From the NCBI RefSeq assembly GCF_025947225.1, contig NZ_CP110005.1, positions 1,860,001-1,924,000 on the forward strand: a stretch of 64,000 nt of DNA, in the 5' to 3' direction. Both the position numbers and the translations under genes were made by a program. This DNA comes from Flavobacterium sp. N2270. GTDB taxonomy: Bacteria > Bacteroidota > Bacteroidia > Flavobacteriales > Flavobacteriaceae. A model generated the notes under the pieces. That model was given only the letters and a program-made list of their open reading frames with translations. It made no database searches and was not told the DNA's origin. Shown one piece after another: positions 52,561 to 61,679 of this stretch; position 1 is the stretch's first letter, and each line of letters opens with the position of its first letter.

Positions 52561-53394
52561 TTATTTGCTCATATTTTTCATTTCCTTTTCAATCATATCA
52601 TAAAACTGATCGATTTTAGGCATAATGATAATTTTTGTTCTTCTGTTTTTAGCTCTATTAGCTGGAGAATCATTGTCTACTAATGGAATATAAGAACTTC
52701 TACCTGCAGGAATTAATTGTTTTGGGCTTACACCTAAATCAGATTGTAAAACTCTTACAATTGAAGTTGCTCTTTTAACAGATAAATCCCAGTTGTCTAA
52801 TAATACCCCTCCTTTATATGGTACGTTGTCAGTGTGACTTTCTACCATACATTCAAAATCAGGCTTACTGTTAATTACTTTTGCAACTTTAGCTAAAACT
52901 CCTTTAGCTTTATCACTAACGTCATAACTTCCCGATTTAAATAATAAGTTATCAGCAATAGAAATCATAATAACTCCTTTTTCTACATTAATGTTAATGT
53001 CTGGATCATCCATACCAACATCTTTCTTTAAACTGGTAACTAAAGCTAAAGTTACACTGTCTTTTTTAGTTAAAGCATCTTGTAATCTTGAAATTTTAAG
53101 ATCTTTTTCTTTAAGACTTTCTAATGATTTTTCTAGGTTTTCAGCACCCTTAGTAGTAAGAGTAGTTAAATTCCCCATGTTGTTAATTAAATCAGAATTG
53201 TTCTTTTTCAAGAAATCAATTTGATTGGCTAAAGCTTCTCTTTCGGTTAAACAAGTGTTTAACTTAACGGTTGCAGTGTTTAATAAATCTTGAGTAGCTT
53301 TTTGTTTTGCTTCTAAATCTGTAAATTTCTTCTTAGAAACACAAGACGTCATTGAAAACGATAATACCAAAAGGGATAGGACGATTTTTTTCAT
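52561..53394 (-). CDS. OmpA-family peptidoglycan-binding lipoprotein
   Basis: The 277-residue protein has a lipoprotein signal (LLVLSFSMTSC), a coiled-coil middle (about residues 25-125, rich in Lys, Glu and Leu with heptads) and a C-terminal OmpA/MotB domain (about 140-265: LLFKSGSYDVSDKAKGVL, SHTDNVPY, NWDLSVKRATSIVRVL, NRRTKIIIMP). It would tether the outer membrane to peptidoglycan. It is a single gene, convergent with the ABC-F gene. Confidence 0.9.
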   Translation of the reverse strand: MKKIVLSLLVLSFSMTSCVSKKKFTDLEAKQKATQDLLNTATVKLNTCLTEREALANQIDFLKKNNSDLINNMGNLTTLTTKGAENLEKSLESLKEKDLKISRLQDALTKKDSVTLALVTSLKKDVGMDDPDININVEKGVIMISIADNLLFKSGSYDVSDKAKGVLAKVAKVINSKPDFECMVESHTDNVPYKGGVLLDNWDLSVKRATSIVRVLQSDLGVSPKQLIPAGRSSYIPLVDNDSPANRAKNRRTKIIIMPKIDQFYDMIEKEMKNMSK

Positions 53395-53468
53395 AAATCA
53401 AAATTATTATTTTAAGCAAAATTAATAACAAGATTCGTGCCTAAAAAATATAAAAACACAAACTATTG

Positions 53469-54464
53469 TTAAATTATTTTATCAAAATGTGTTCTTTTTT
53501 TTATAAAGTACTGAAAAATAATTGATTTCGTTTTAAAATAATTTTCTTTTTGAGTGTTTTTTCTTTTGTTAAGGAAATAAAATAAACGTTTATAGAAGTA
53601 AAAATGGGCTTTTAATATTGAAAATATGTGTTTAAAGTTTCCTTGAATTAAAAATCGAATACCAGCAATACCGTCCAAGATAAGTCTAAAAAATAAAATA
53701 GGGAATAATTTATTTGTTGGAAGGTTTTTTGTTAACATCCATAAAGAATTCCTAAAATTTAAAAAGGTCTTTTGTGGACTTCCTACGTTTAAAGTTGCAC
53801 CACCAACGTGATAAACTACTGATTTATAATTATATATTATTCTGTAACCTTCGTTAAAAGCTCTCCAACACAAATCTATTTCTTCTTGATGGGCAAAAAA
53901 ATCGGCATCAAAACCATTTAATTTATGAAACACTTCTTTTCTAATGAAAAAGCAAGCACCACTTGCCCAAAATATTTCGGTAGTATCATTGTATTGACTG
54001 TTGTCTTTTTCAATTGTTTCAAAAATTCGTCCTCTACAAAACGGAAATCCGTATTTATCAATAAATCCTCCTGCTGCTCCGGCATATTCAAAATAATCTT
54101 TATTGTTATATGCTAAGATTTTTGGTTGAATAATCCCCACTTTAGAATCATTATTAAAAGTAGAAAGAATAGGTTGTAACCAATTTTCGGTAACTTCAAT
54201 ATCTGAATTTACTAATGCATAATAAGGTTCTTCTACATTTTCAAGAGCAATATTATATCCTTTAGCAAAACCAAAATTACCTGTGTTCTGAATAATTTTC
54301 ACAGATGGAAATTCATTTTGAAGCACTTCAATAGAGCCATCTGTAGAAGCATTGTCTGCAACATAAACGGTTGCTTCAGCAGAAAATTGAATAACTGAAG
54401 GAAGAAATTCTCTTAAAAGTTTTTCTCCGTTCCAATTTAAAATGACTACAGCTATTTTTTTCAT
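53469..54464 (-). CDS. Glycosyltransferase family 2
   Basis: The 331-residue protein opens with VVILNWNGEKLL, has the GT2 DNASTDGS block, a DxD-like NSDIEV, and GFDADFFAHQEEIDLCWRA with the catalytic Asp/Glu region. The C-terminal 80 residues hold aromatic, membrane-associating stretches (FFRLILDGIAGIRFLI). It would add a sugar, perhaps rhamnose, to a surface polysaccharide. Eight bases before it on the same strand lies the HsdR_N gene, so they may be co-transcribed. Confidence 0.88.
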   Translation of the reverse strand: MKKIAVVILNWNGEKLLREFLPSVIQFSAEATVYVADNASTDGSIEVLQNEFPSVKIIQNTGNFGFAKGYNIALENVEEPYYALVNSDIEVTENWLQPILSTFNNDSKVGIIQPKILAYNNKDYFEYAGAAGGFIDKYGFPFCRGRIFETIEKDNSQYNDTTEIFWASGACFFIRKEVFHKLNGFDADFFAHQEEIDLCWRAFNEGYRIIYNYKSVVYHVGGATLNVGSPQKTFLNFRNSLWMLTKNLPTNKLFPILFFRLILDGIAGIRFLIQGNFKHIFSILKAHFYFYKRLFYFLNKRKNTQKENYFKTKSIIFQYFIKKRTHFDKII

Positions 54465-54471
54465 TTTTCTT

Positions 54472-54924
54472 TTAATTCTTAATGCTAATTTCTGGTAATT
54501 CTTTCAAAAACGAATATTTTTCATTTTCAAAATCCATTTCGCAAAAGTAATGATTTAGTCCGTTGGTAACCATTAAATATTGAGCATTTAAAATTAAATT
54601 ATAACGCGCAATTTGATCAAAAGTTTTTTGGTCAATTTTAATTTCTGGAGCTTTACATTCAATTAATAAAAAAATAGAACCATCAGAATTGAACACAACA
54701 ATATCATATCGTTTATTCATTCCACTAACTTTGACTATTTTTTCAACGTTTATTAATGATTTTGGATATTTTTTTTCATCAATTAAAAATTCAACTACAT
54801 GTTGTCTAACCCATTCTTCTGGAGTAAGAAGAATAAATTTTTTTCTAATCTTATCAAAAATAGACACTTTATTTTCACTATTTTTGAATCGGAAAGAATA
54901 TTTTGGAAAATTTAATGGTTGCAT
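54472..54924 (-). CDS. HsdR N-terminal (HSDR_N_2) domain protein
   Basis: The 150-residue protein is a stand-alone version of the N-terminal nuclease domain of type I restriction HsdR subunits. The core pattern is YDIVV (D74) and IECKAPE (E89, K91), a PD-(D/E)xK-like site. No HsdM, HsdS or helicase part is near. The protein is a widespread Bacteroidota orphan that usually sits beside holA, as here, where it is divergent from it. A DNA-binding or nuclease role is inferred; the link to the polymerase is not shown. Confidence 0.85.
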   Translation of the reverse strand: MQPLNFPKYSFRFKNSENKVSIFDKIRKKFILLTPEEWVRQHVVEFLIDEKKYPKSLINVEKIVKVSGMNKRYDIVVFNSDGSIFLLIECKAPEIKIDQKTFDQIARYNLILNAQYLMVTNGLNHYFCEMDFENEKYSFLKELPEISIKN

Positions 54925-54985
54925 AAGCCAAAATTACTCAAAATTTACAAACTGCCAACTAATTACTGAACACTGCAAACTGATC

Positions 54986-55990
54986 ATGGACGAAGTCATT
55001 CAAATTACAAAAGATATAAAATCTGGAAACATTAAGCCTATCTATTTTTTTATGGGTGAAGAACCTTATTATATAGATAAGTTGACAGAGTTTATTGAAG
55101 ATAATGTATTGCAAGAGCATGAACGCGATTTTAATCAGACTGTTATTTATGGAAGAGACACAAGTATTGAAGATATAGTTTCAACAGCAAAGCGTTTTCC
55201 AATGATGGCCGATAGACAAGTTGTAATTGTTAAAGAAGCTCAAGAATTATCTCGAACTATTGATAAAATTGATTCATATATTGAAAATCCGCAACCTACT
55301 ACCGTTTTAGTTTTTGCATATAAATACAAAACATTAGATAAACGTAAAAAAATAACTAAAACACTTGCTAAGGCAGGAGTTGTTTATGAAAGTAAAAAAC
55401 TTTATGAAAATCAAGTGGGTGATTGGATTAAAAGAACATTATCTGGTAAAGGTTATAGTATTGAGCCAAAGGCAGCTGCGATGTTGGTAGAATTCTTAGG
55501 AAATGATTTGTCAAAGATAAGTAATGAATTAGATAAATTAAAAATTATCCTTCCCAAAGGTCATACGTTTACACCGCATGATATTGAAGAAAATATAGGA
55601 ATTAGTAAAGATTATAATAATTTTGAACTCCGAAAAGCTATAGGCGAGAAAGACCAAATAAAAGCATATAAAATTGCTGAATATTTTTCTCAAAATCCAA
55701 AAGACAATCCTATTGTTGTTACTACAGGAATGGTTTTTGGATTCTTTTCTCAATTATTGCAATATCATGGATTAAAAGATAAATCTAAACAAAACGTTGC
55801 TTCTGTTTTAAGAGTAAATCCTTTTTTTGTAAAAGATTTTGAAGTTGGTTTTCGTAATTATCCTATGAAAAAAGTAAGCGCAATAATAACCACTTTACGA
55901 GATGTAGACTTAAAAAGTAAAGGTGTTAATTCTAACTCTATCCCGCAGAGAGATTTACTACAGGAAATGTTAGTTAAGATTTTTAATTAA
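54986..55990 (+). CDS. holA: DNA polymerase III delta subunit
   Basis: The start is the ATG at 54986 (MDEVIQITKDIKSGN), giving 334 residues; the open frame extends to 54689 but that part covers the divergent HsdR_N gene. HolA is the clamp-loader subunit that opens the beta clamp. Seen are KPIYFFMGEEPYYIDKLTEFI, the AAA-like fold without Walker A, SANELDKLKIIL-type helices (LSKISNELDKLKIILP) and a C-terminal helical domain. It is a single gene, divergent from the HsdR_N gene. Confidence 0.92.
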   Translation: MDEVIQITKDIKSGNIKPIYFFMGEEPYYIDKLTEFIEDNVLQEHERDFNQTVIYGRDTSIEDIVSTAKRFPMMADRQVVIVKEAQELSRTIDKIDSYIENPQPTTVLVFAYKYKTLDKRKKITKTLAKAGVVYESKKLYENQVGDWIKRTLSGKGYSIEPKAAAMLVEFLGNDLSKISNELDKLKIILPKGHTFTPHDIEENIGISKDYNNFELRKAIGEKDQIKAYKIAEYFSQNPKDNPIVVTTGMVFGFFSQLLQYHGLKDKSKQNVASVLRVNPFFVKDFEVGFRNYPMKKVSAIITTLRDVDLKSKGVNSNSIPQRDLLQEMLVKIFN

Positions 55991-56021
55991 ATCTTCTGTA
56001 ATACAAAAGATATTCTTTTTG

Positions 56022-56029
56022 TATATTTG
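56022..56029 (+). promoter_or_regulatory. Putative -7 element for the small membrane protein gene
   Basis: TATATTTG fits TAnnTTTG and lies 27 bases before the ATG at 56057. No good -33. Confidence 0.4.
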
Positions 56030-56056
56030 TTGTCCTCAAATTTTAATTTTTAAACA

Positions 56057-56239
56057 ATGGGAATGAATAAAAATACAGTGTTAGCTTGGGCTACTTTTAT
56101 AATGATTTTAATGGGATTTTTATTAATTGGACTTGGAATATATAGATATGCAGATGTGGCAGGTTGGGGATTCTCGGCCGTAGGAGTTGGTTTCTTTGCT
56201 ATTGCATGGGTTTTCAATGCATTAAAAGGAAGAGTTTAA
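56057..56239 (+). CDS. 60-residue membrane protein (CAL67264-like family)
   Basis: The product of 60 residues has two hydrophobic segments (about 9-27 and 36-54) with the middle motif IYRYADVAGWGFSAVG, and ends in LKGRV. I recall this as the CAL67264 family, small proteins restricted to flavobacteria, function unknown. It sits between holA and ettA, with a promoter-like element just upstream, and could share transcripts with ettA. Confidence 0.75.
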   Translation: MGMNKNTVLAWATFIMILMGFLLIGLGIYRYADVAGWGFSAVGVGFFAIAWVFNALKGRV

Positions 56240-56295
56240 ATAAATTAACAATTATATTTTAACAAATAATAAGTTTAACAAATCAACAAAAAATA

Positions 56296-57990
56296 ATGTC
56301 AGACGATAAAAAAGTAATATTTTCAATGTCTAAAGTAAACAAGATTTACTCTAGTACAAACAAACAAGTTTTAAAAGATATCTATTTAAGCTTTTTTTAT
56401 GGAGCAAAAATTGGTATTCTAGGTTTAAACGGTTCTGGTAAATCTTCATTATTAAAAATTATTGCTGGCTTAGATAAAAACTATCAAGGAGATGTTGTTT
56501 TTGCACCAAATTATACCGTAGGATATTTAGAACAAGAACCACAATTAGACGAAACAAAAACAGTTATTGACATTGTAAAAGAAGGAGCTGCAGAAATTTA
56601 TGCACTTTTAGACGAATTCAATAAAATTAATGACAGTTTTGGACTTCCAGAAGTTTATGAAGATGCAGATAAAATGCAAAAACTTATGGACCGTCAAGCA
56701 GAACTGCAAGATAAAATTGATGCAGCTGGTGCTTGGGAAATAGATAATAAATTGGAAGTTGCTATGGATGCACTTCGTACTCCAGAAGCAGATACTCCAA
56801 TAAATGTACTTTCTGGTGGAGAAAAACGTAGAGTAGCCTTATGTCGTTTACTTTTACAACAGCCTGATGTTTTATTACTTGATGAGCCAACCAATCACTT
56901 GGATGCAGAATCAGTACTTTGGTTAGAACAACATTTACAACAATACGCAGGAACAGTAATTGCTGTAACACACGATAGATATTTCTTAGATAATGTAGCA
57001 GGTTGGATTCTTGAGTTAGATAGAGGTGAAGGTATTCCTTGGAAAGGAAATTATTCTTCTTGGTTAGACCAAAAATCTAAACGAATGGAGCAAGAAGAAA
57101 AAACGGCTTCAAAACGTAGAAAAACACTTGAACGTGAGTTGGATTGGGTTCGTCAAGGAGCAAAAGGTAGACAAACAAAACAAAAAGCACGTCTTCAAAA
57201 TTATGACAAGCTTCTAAATGAAGATCAAAAGGCATTAGACGAAAAATTAGAAATTTATATTCCAAACGGGCCTCGTTTAGGTACAAATGTAATAGAAGCT
57301 AAAAATGTTGCAAAAGCATTTGGAGATAAATTATTATATGATGACTTGAATTTCACTTTGCCACAAGCAGGAATAGTTGGAATTATTGGACCTAATGGTG
57401 CTGGTAAATCAACTATTTTTAAAATGATTATGGGCGAGCAACAACCAGATGGTGGAACTTTTTCTATTGGAGAAACAGTTAAAATAGCTTATGTAGACCA
57501 AACGCATTCAAATATTGATCCTGAAAAATCAATTTATGATAATTTTTGTGATGGACAAGAATTAATGATGATGGGAGGAAGACAAGTAAATTCTCGTGCT
57601 TATCTTTCACGTTTTAATTTTGGTGGAAGTGATCAAAATAAAAAAGTATCTACTTTATCAGGTGGAGAAAGAAATCGACTTCATTTGGCAATGACACTTA
57701 AAGAAGAAGGAAATGTTCTTTTGCTAGATGAGCCAACAAATGATTTAGATATTAATACGTTAAGAGCTTTAGAAGAAGGATTGGAAAATTTTGCAGGATG
57801 TGCAGTTATTATTTCCCATGATAGATGGTTTTTAGATAGAGTTTGTACTCATATTTTAGCCTTTGAAGGAGATTCTCAAGTTTATTGTTTTGAAGGAAGT
57901 TTCTCTGAGTATGAAGAAAATAAGAAAAAAAGACTTGGTAAAGACGTAACTCCTACAAGAATTAAATACAAGAAATTAATTAGAAATTAA
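56296..57990 (+). CDS. ettA: Energy-dependent translational throttle protein EttA
   Basis: The 564-residue ABC-F protein has two intact cassettes: Walker A LGLNGSGKSS and GPNGAGKST, signatures LSGGEKRRVA and LSGGERNRL, Walker [12 protein letters not shown] and [11 protein letters not shown]. The long arm region with VRQGAKGRQTKQKARLQNY is typical of EttA, which sits in the ribosome E site and gates the first peptide bond according to ATP/ADP. The length matches the E. coli protein. It follows the 60-residue membrane protein gene and has a strong terminator. Confidence 0.95.
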   Translation: MSDDKKVIFSMSKVNKIYSSTNKQVLKDIYLSFFYGAKIGILGLNGSGKSSLLKIIAGLDKNYQGDVVFAPNYTVGYLEQEPQLDETKTVIDIVKEGAAEIYALLDEFNKINDSFGLPEVYEDADKMQKLMDRQAELQDKIDAAGAWEIDNKLEVAMDALRTPEADTPINVLSGGEKRRVALCRLLLQQPDVLLLDEPTNHLDAESVLWLEQHLQQYAGTVIAVTHDRYFLDNVAGWILELDRGEGIPWKGNYSSWLDQKSKRMEQEEKTASKRRKTLERELDWVRQGAKGRQTKQKARLQNYDKLLNEDQKALDEKLEIYIPNGPRLGTNVIEAKNVAKAFGDKLLYDDLNFTLPQAGIVGIIGPNGAGKSTIFKMIMGEQQPDGGTFSIGETVKIAYVDQTHSNIDPEKSIYDNFCDGQELMMMGGRQVNSRAYLSRFNFGGSDQNKKVSTLSGGERNRLHLAMTLKEEGNVLLLDEPTNDLDINTLRALEEGLENFAGCAVIISHDRWFLDRVCTHILAFEGDSQVYCFEGSFSEYEENKKKRLGKDVTPTRIKYKKLIRN

Positions 57991-57992
57991 AT

Positions 57993-58025
57993 AAAAAAAA
58001 TCCTGATTTTATCAGGATTTTTTTT
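57993..58025 (+). terminator. Rho-independent terminator after ettA
   Basis: AAAAAAAATCCTGAT-TTTATCAGGATTTTTTT: hairpin with a T-run. Confidence 0.9.
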
Positions 58026-58068
58026 ATTTTTAATTCTCTCAAAAAAACATCATATTTGAGAATAAGTA

Positions 58069-60312
58069 ATGACAAGAACTAAGCTATTTACACTATTCAT
58101 TTTAAGTTTAATTTTTTCTATAAATTCTTTTTCACAAGAAATAGAATTTACTTCAAAAGATATTAAAGAACTATTATCCAAATCTGGAAATCATTTTCTA
58201 AATCTGGAAAGTGATAAGTCATTACAATATGCCAATAAAGCACTAGAATATTCAATACAAATAAACGAAAACGAATTAATCGCTAAATCTTATAACCTAA
58301 TAGGTTTAAATTTTGCAGATTTTTCAGATGAAAAAAAAGCAATTGAATATTATAAAAAAGGTTTAGATTATGCCAATAAAACTAGTAATGATACTATAAA
58401 ATGTTGGTTGTCTAATAATATTGCTAATTTATACAGTTATCATAAAATTGATTTTAAAGAAAGTATAAAGTATTATAAAATAGGACTTGATTATTCTGTT
58501 AAGTTGAATGATGTTTATGAAATAACTTTTAATAAGTTAAATATGGTAACCGCTTATTTCTCAATGGGTGATTATCAAAGCGGAATTGTATATTTAAATG
58601 AAGTAAAAAAATATGTAGATAACAAAGGAGATATAGAGGCTAAAATTACTTTAAACTCTCTTTATGCAGATTATTACAATCAATTAAACCAAGACATTAA
58701 AGCAGAGCAATACTATTTAAAAGCATTAGAATATTGCTTTCAAAATAAAGTTGGGTTTATTAATTCTCATGTTTCAAATACTTTTAAAGATATTTCTAAT
58801 TTTTATTTTAAGAAAAAAGACTTTGTTAAAGCATATGACTTTCTTCATAAACATGATTCACTGCAGGATCTTATTTATAGCGAAGAAAGAACTAAAGAAG
58901 TTAAAATAGCCGGACAAGAAATAGAAAAAAACGAAGCAAAAAGAATAATTGAAAAAATTGAAGCAGAAAAAGTTATTCAAGAAGAAAAGTTATTCAACAC
59001 TAAAGTTATACTTTTTTTGTTTTTCATCATTTTTACCATTCTTTTTTTATTACTTTTTATTTTAATCAAAAATAATAAGAATAAGAGAGATTCAAATTTA
59101 AGATTAAAACTTGCTAATGAAGAACTAAAACTTGCAAAAGAAAGAGCTGAAGAAGCTTCAAATATTAAAACCCAATTTATTTCTAACATTAGTCATGAGT
59201 TAAGAACACCTTTATATGGTGTTATTGGAATGACAGAAATTATTGAAGAAGAACATAAAGAATTAAGAGAAAGTCAGCATTTAAAATCACTTAAGTTTTC
59301 AGCAAAATATTTACTAGCTTTAGTAAATGATATTTTAAAAGTATATAAAATTGAAGAACAAAAAATAGTATTAGAAAACACCTTGTTTAATTTAGAAGAT
59401 GAATTAGAAACTATAGTAAATTCATTACATATTATCGCAAAAACAAATAATAACAAAATTACGATTGAAATTGATAAAAGTATTCCTGAATTTTTATTTG
59501 GTGATAAAATTAGACTTTCTCAAATTCTAATAAACTTATTAAGTAATTCTTTAAAGTTTACAAATAATGGCGAGATTAAAGTTATAGCTAAAGCCGAAAA
59601 TTATAATGAGAGTAATTTAAATTTAATTTTAGAAGTAATTGATAATGGTATAGGTATTCCAAAAGAGTTTCATGAAACAATTTTTGAAAAATTTGTTCAA
59701 ATTGACCGAAGAAATGATGATTATCAAGGTACAGGACTAGGTTTAACTATTGTAAAAAAACTGGTAGATTTATTTAATGGTACAATTCAGCTTAAAAGTG
59801 AAATAGGTATTGGTACAACTTTTACCTTAAACCTTCCATTTCAATCTGGAGTAGACAAAACAATTGAGATGATAAATTCTCAAGAAGTAGATTTGTCTAA
59901 TTATTCTAATTATAAGATATTAATTGTTGAAGATAATAAAATCAATCAAGTTGTTACAAAGCGCTTACTTGAAAATCATAAATTTATTTGTACCATTGTC
60001 GAAGACGGTTTTAGTGCTATTGAAGTTTTAAAAACCGAAGAATTTGATGCCATTTTAATGGATATTAATATGCCAAAAATTAATGGATTCGAAACTTCAA
60101 AAATTATTAGAAGTAATGGTATTAAAATTCCTATTATTGCCGTTACAGCATTTGATAGACAGGAAATTGAAGAAAAAATGATAGATGCAGATATAAATGA
60201 TGTAATCGTAAAACCATTTGAGCCAGCTAAGTTATTCCAAATGATTTATAGACTTATCAATGATAAATCTTTAAATAATTCCAAGGATAAAAAAAATAGA
60301 GAAAACGATTAA
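58069..60312 (+). CDS. Hybrid sensor histidine kinase with TPR sensor and receiver
   Basis: The 747-residue protein has a signal peptide, periplasmic tetratricopeptide repeats (about 30-290: YANKALEYSIQIN, AIEYYKKGLDYAN), one membrane segment (about 305-330), a HisKA region with the phosphorylated His in FISNISHELRTPLYG, an HATPase domain with DNGIGIPKEF and GTGLGLTIV, and a C-terminal receiver (KILIVEDN, phospho-Asp in ILMDINMP, then the conserved Lys in IVKPF). It probably senses a periplasmic signal and passes phosphate to its own receiver or to an HPt protein elsewhere. Its last 42 bases overlap the convergent TauE gene. Confidence 0.92.
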   Translation: MTRTKLFTLFILSLIFSINSFSQEIEFTSKDIKELLSKSGNHFLNLESDKSLQYANKALEYSIQINENELIAKSYNLIGLNFADFSDEKKAIEYYKKGLDYANKTSNDTIKCWLSNNIANLYSYHKIDFKESIKYYKIGLDYSVKLNDVYEITFNKLNMVTAYFSMGDYQSGIVYLNEVKKYVDNKGDIEAKITLNSLYADYYNQLNQDIKAEQYYLKALEYCFQNKVGFINSHVSNTFKDISNFYFKKKDFVKAYDFLHKHDSLQDLIYSEERTKEVKIAGQEIEKNEAKRIIEKIEAEKVIQEEKLFNTKVILFLFFIIFTILFLLLFILIKNNKNKRDSNLRLKLANEELKLAKERAEEASNIKTQFISNISHELRTPLYGVIGMTEIIEEEHKELRESQHLKSLKFSAKYLLALVNDILKVYKIEEQKIVLENTLFNLEDELETIVNSLHIIAKTNNNKITIEIDKSIPEFLFGDKIRLSQILINLLSNSLKFTNNGEIKVIAKAENYNESNLNLILEVIDNGIGIPKEFHETIFEKFVQIDRRNDDYQGTGLGLTIVKKLVDLFNGTIQLKSEIGIGTTFTLNLPFQSGVDKTIEMINSQEVDLSNYSNYKILIVEDNKINQVVTKRLLENHKFICTIVEDGFSAIEVLKTEEFDAILMDINMPKINGFETSKIIRSNGIKIPIIAVTAFDRQEIEEKMIDADINDVIVKPFEPAKLFQMIYRLINDKSLNNSKDKKNREND

Positions 60313-61044
60313 TAAAAAAGCAACCAATTTTTGTAATGAATCAATCGTTACTTTTTTAACTAATTTATTTCCAAAATACGCTCCTAGAAAGGCTGAAATT
60401 GTCGCTACAAATACAAGAAAATAATTTAACATATCTTTTTGCTCAATAATAGTATCTGCATAAACACTTAGTCTTGAAATATCTATAATGCACGCAATAA
60501 CAACTCCAGTTGCTATAAAAGCTTCTTTTGAAAGGTTTGCTCTAATTAAGAATGCACTTCTCAAAGCACCTTGATGTCCGGAAAGCCCACCAAAATAACC
60601 GCTTAAAACGCCACCAAAAGGCAAATATTTACTGTCGAATTGTAAGTTTTTTAATTTTGGTATAATGTCTAGTAAGGCAAAGAAAATTAACAATAAACCA
60701 ATAACTACTTTTAAAGGTTCAATATAAAATTGTTTACCAAATAATATGTAATCAAAAAGAGGAGTAAGGCCAGTTAAGTGTTTTAAAGTATAAGCTCCTA
60801 AAAAAGCGAACAGAATTGCTGGAATACCGAATGAAACAATAACTTTATAATTGGCATATTTTCCTAGTAAAGCCAACTTGAATAAATTGTTTAAAAAATG
60901 AACAATTGCAGTTAATGTAATTGCAATTTCAACAGGAAAAAAAAGAGCAAAAAAAGGAAGTAAAATAGTTCCAAGGCCAAATCCTGAAAATAAGGTTAAT
61001 CCTGAAGCTAATAATGAGACAAAGCAAATGATTAAATAGTCCAT
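60271..61044 (-). CDS. Sulfite exporter TauE/SafE-family permease
   Basis: The 257-residue protein has about eight membrane segments and the family's FSGFGLGTILLPFFALFFP and GGLSGHQGALRSAFL repeats. Members move sulfite, sulfoacetate or other anions; the substrate here is not known. Its stop lies inside the histidine kinase gene on the other strand (42-base tail overlap). Single gene. Confidence 0.88.
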   Translation of the reverse strand: MDYLIICFVSLLASGLTLFSGFGLGTILLPFFALFFPVEIAITLTAIVHFLNNLFKLALLGKYANYKVIVSFGIPAILFAFLGAYTLKHLTGLTPLFDYILFGKQFYIEPLKVVIGLLLIFFALLDIIPKLKNLQFDSKYLPFGGVLSGYFGGLSGHQGALRSAFLIRANLSKEAFIATGVVIACIIDISRLSVYADTIIEQKDMLNYFLVFVATISAFLGAYFGNKLVKKVTIDSLQKLVAFLLIVFSIFFILGII

Positions 61045-61065
61045 ATAATGAAGTATTATATTAGT

Positions 61066-61653
61066 TTAAATTATTAACCAAGCTCCTTTAATAAATGTCA
61101 ATTTTGACCCTTTTATAAAATCATCAATTTTCATTTTTCGTGTTGCTTTTTTGTTTGTTAACTCAATAAAATAGACTTGAGGATTAATAAACCCTGGTAG
61201 ATAATACCAAAACCTAAATCTTTTTATTTTATGTGATTTCGATAAAAATTTTAACTCTTCTAAGTCTGATATTTTAACAGTGTCCTTTTGGTTCATTCTG
61301 TAATTAATTCTTTCAATATCAGACATACTAACTATTTCTTCTTTAGTTTTCTTTGGATTGGATTTTTCTGTACCAACAAAAAGTTGAGGATATACAATTC
61401 CTTCACTGAAAATTCCATATAAGTTTAAATTTGTACCCCAAATAGTCAATATTTTGTCGTTAAACTTAAAATTGTTTTTATTCAAAACTTCAATTGATTT
61501 TTTGTATCGTGGAATTGTATTCTTCACATAAGCTGTGTCAAAAAACTTTATAGATTGGTAGTTTTCAACCTCACCCTGATTTCGAAAATTAGACTCTTTT
61601 TGTGCAATTATTGAATTACTAATAATTAAAAAATAAATTAATATATTTTTCAT
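61066..61653 (-). CDS. Hypothetical secreted protein
   Basis: The 195-residue protein has a signal peptide (IYFLIISNSIIAQ). The mature part is basic and rich in Lys, Asn and Ile, with KRFRFWYYLPGFINPQVYFIEL as the most striking hydrophobic block near the C-terminus. I recognise no family. It lies 21 bases upstream of the TauE gene on the same strand, so the two may be one operon, and 26 bases downstream of the helicase gene. Confidence 0.65.
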   Translation of the reverse strand: MKNILIYFLIISNSIIAQKESNFRNQGEVENYQSIKFFDTAYVKNTIPRYKKSIEVLNKNNFKFNDKILTIWGTNLNLYGIFSEGIVYPQLFVGTEKSNPKKTKEEIVSMSDIERINYRMNQKDTVKISDLEELKFLSKSHKIKRFRFWYYLPGFINPQVYFIELTNKKATRKMKIDDFIKGSKLTFIKGAWLII

Positions 61654-61679
61654 TGAGTTTTAAAAATCTAACTAATTAT

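Noticed and set aside
54689..54985. N-terminal extension of HolA
   Set aside because: It overlaps the divergent HsdR_N gene and does not resemble HolA; the conserved start is at 54986.
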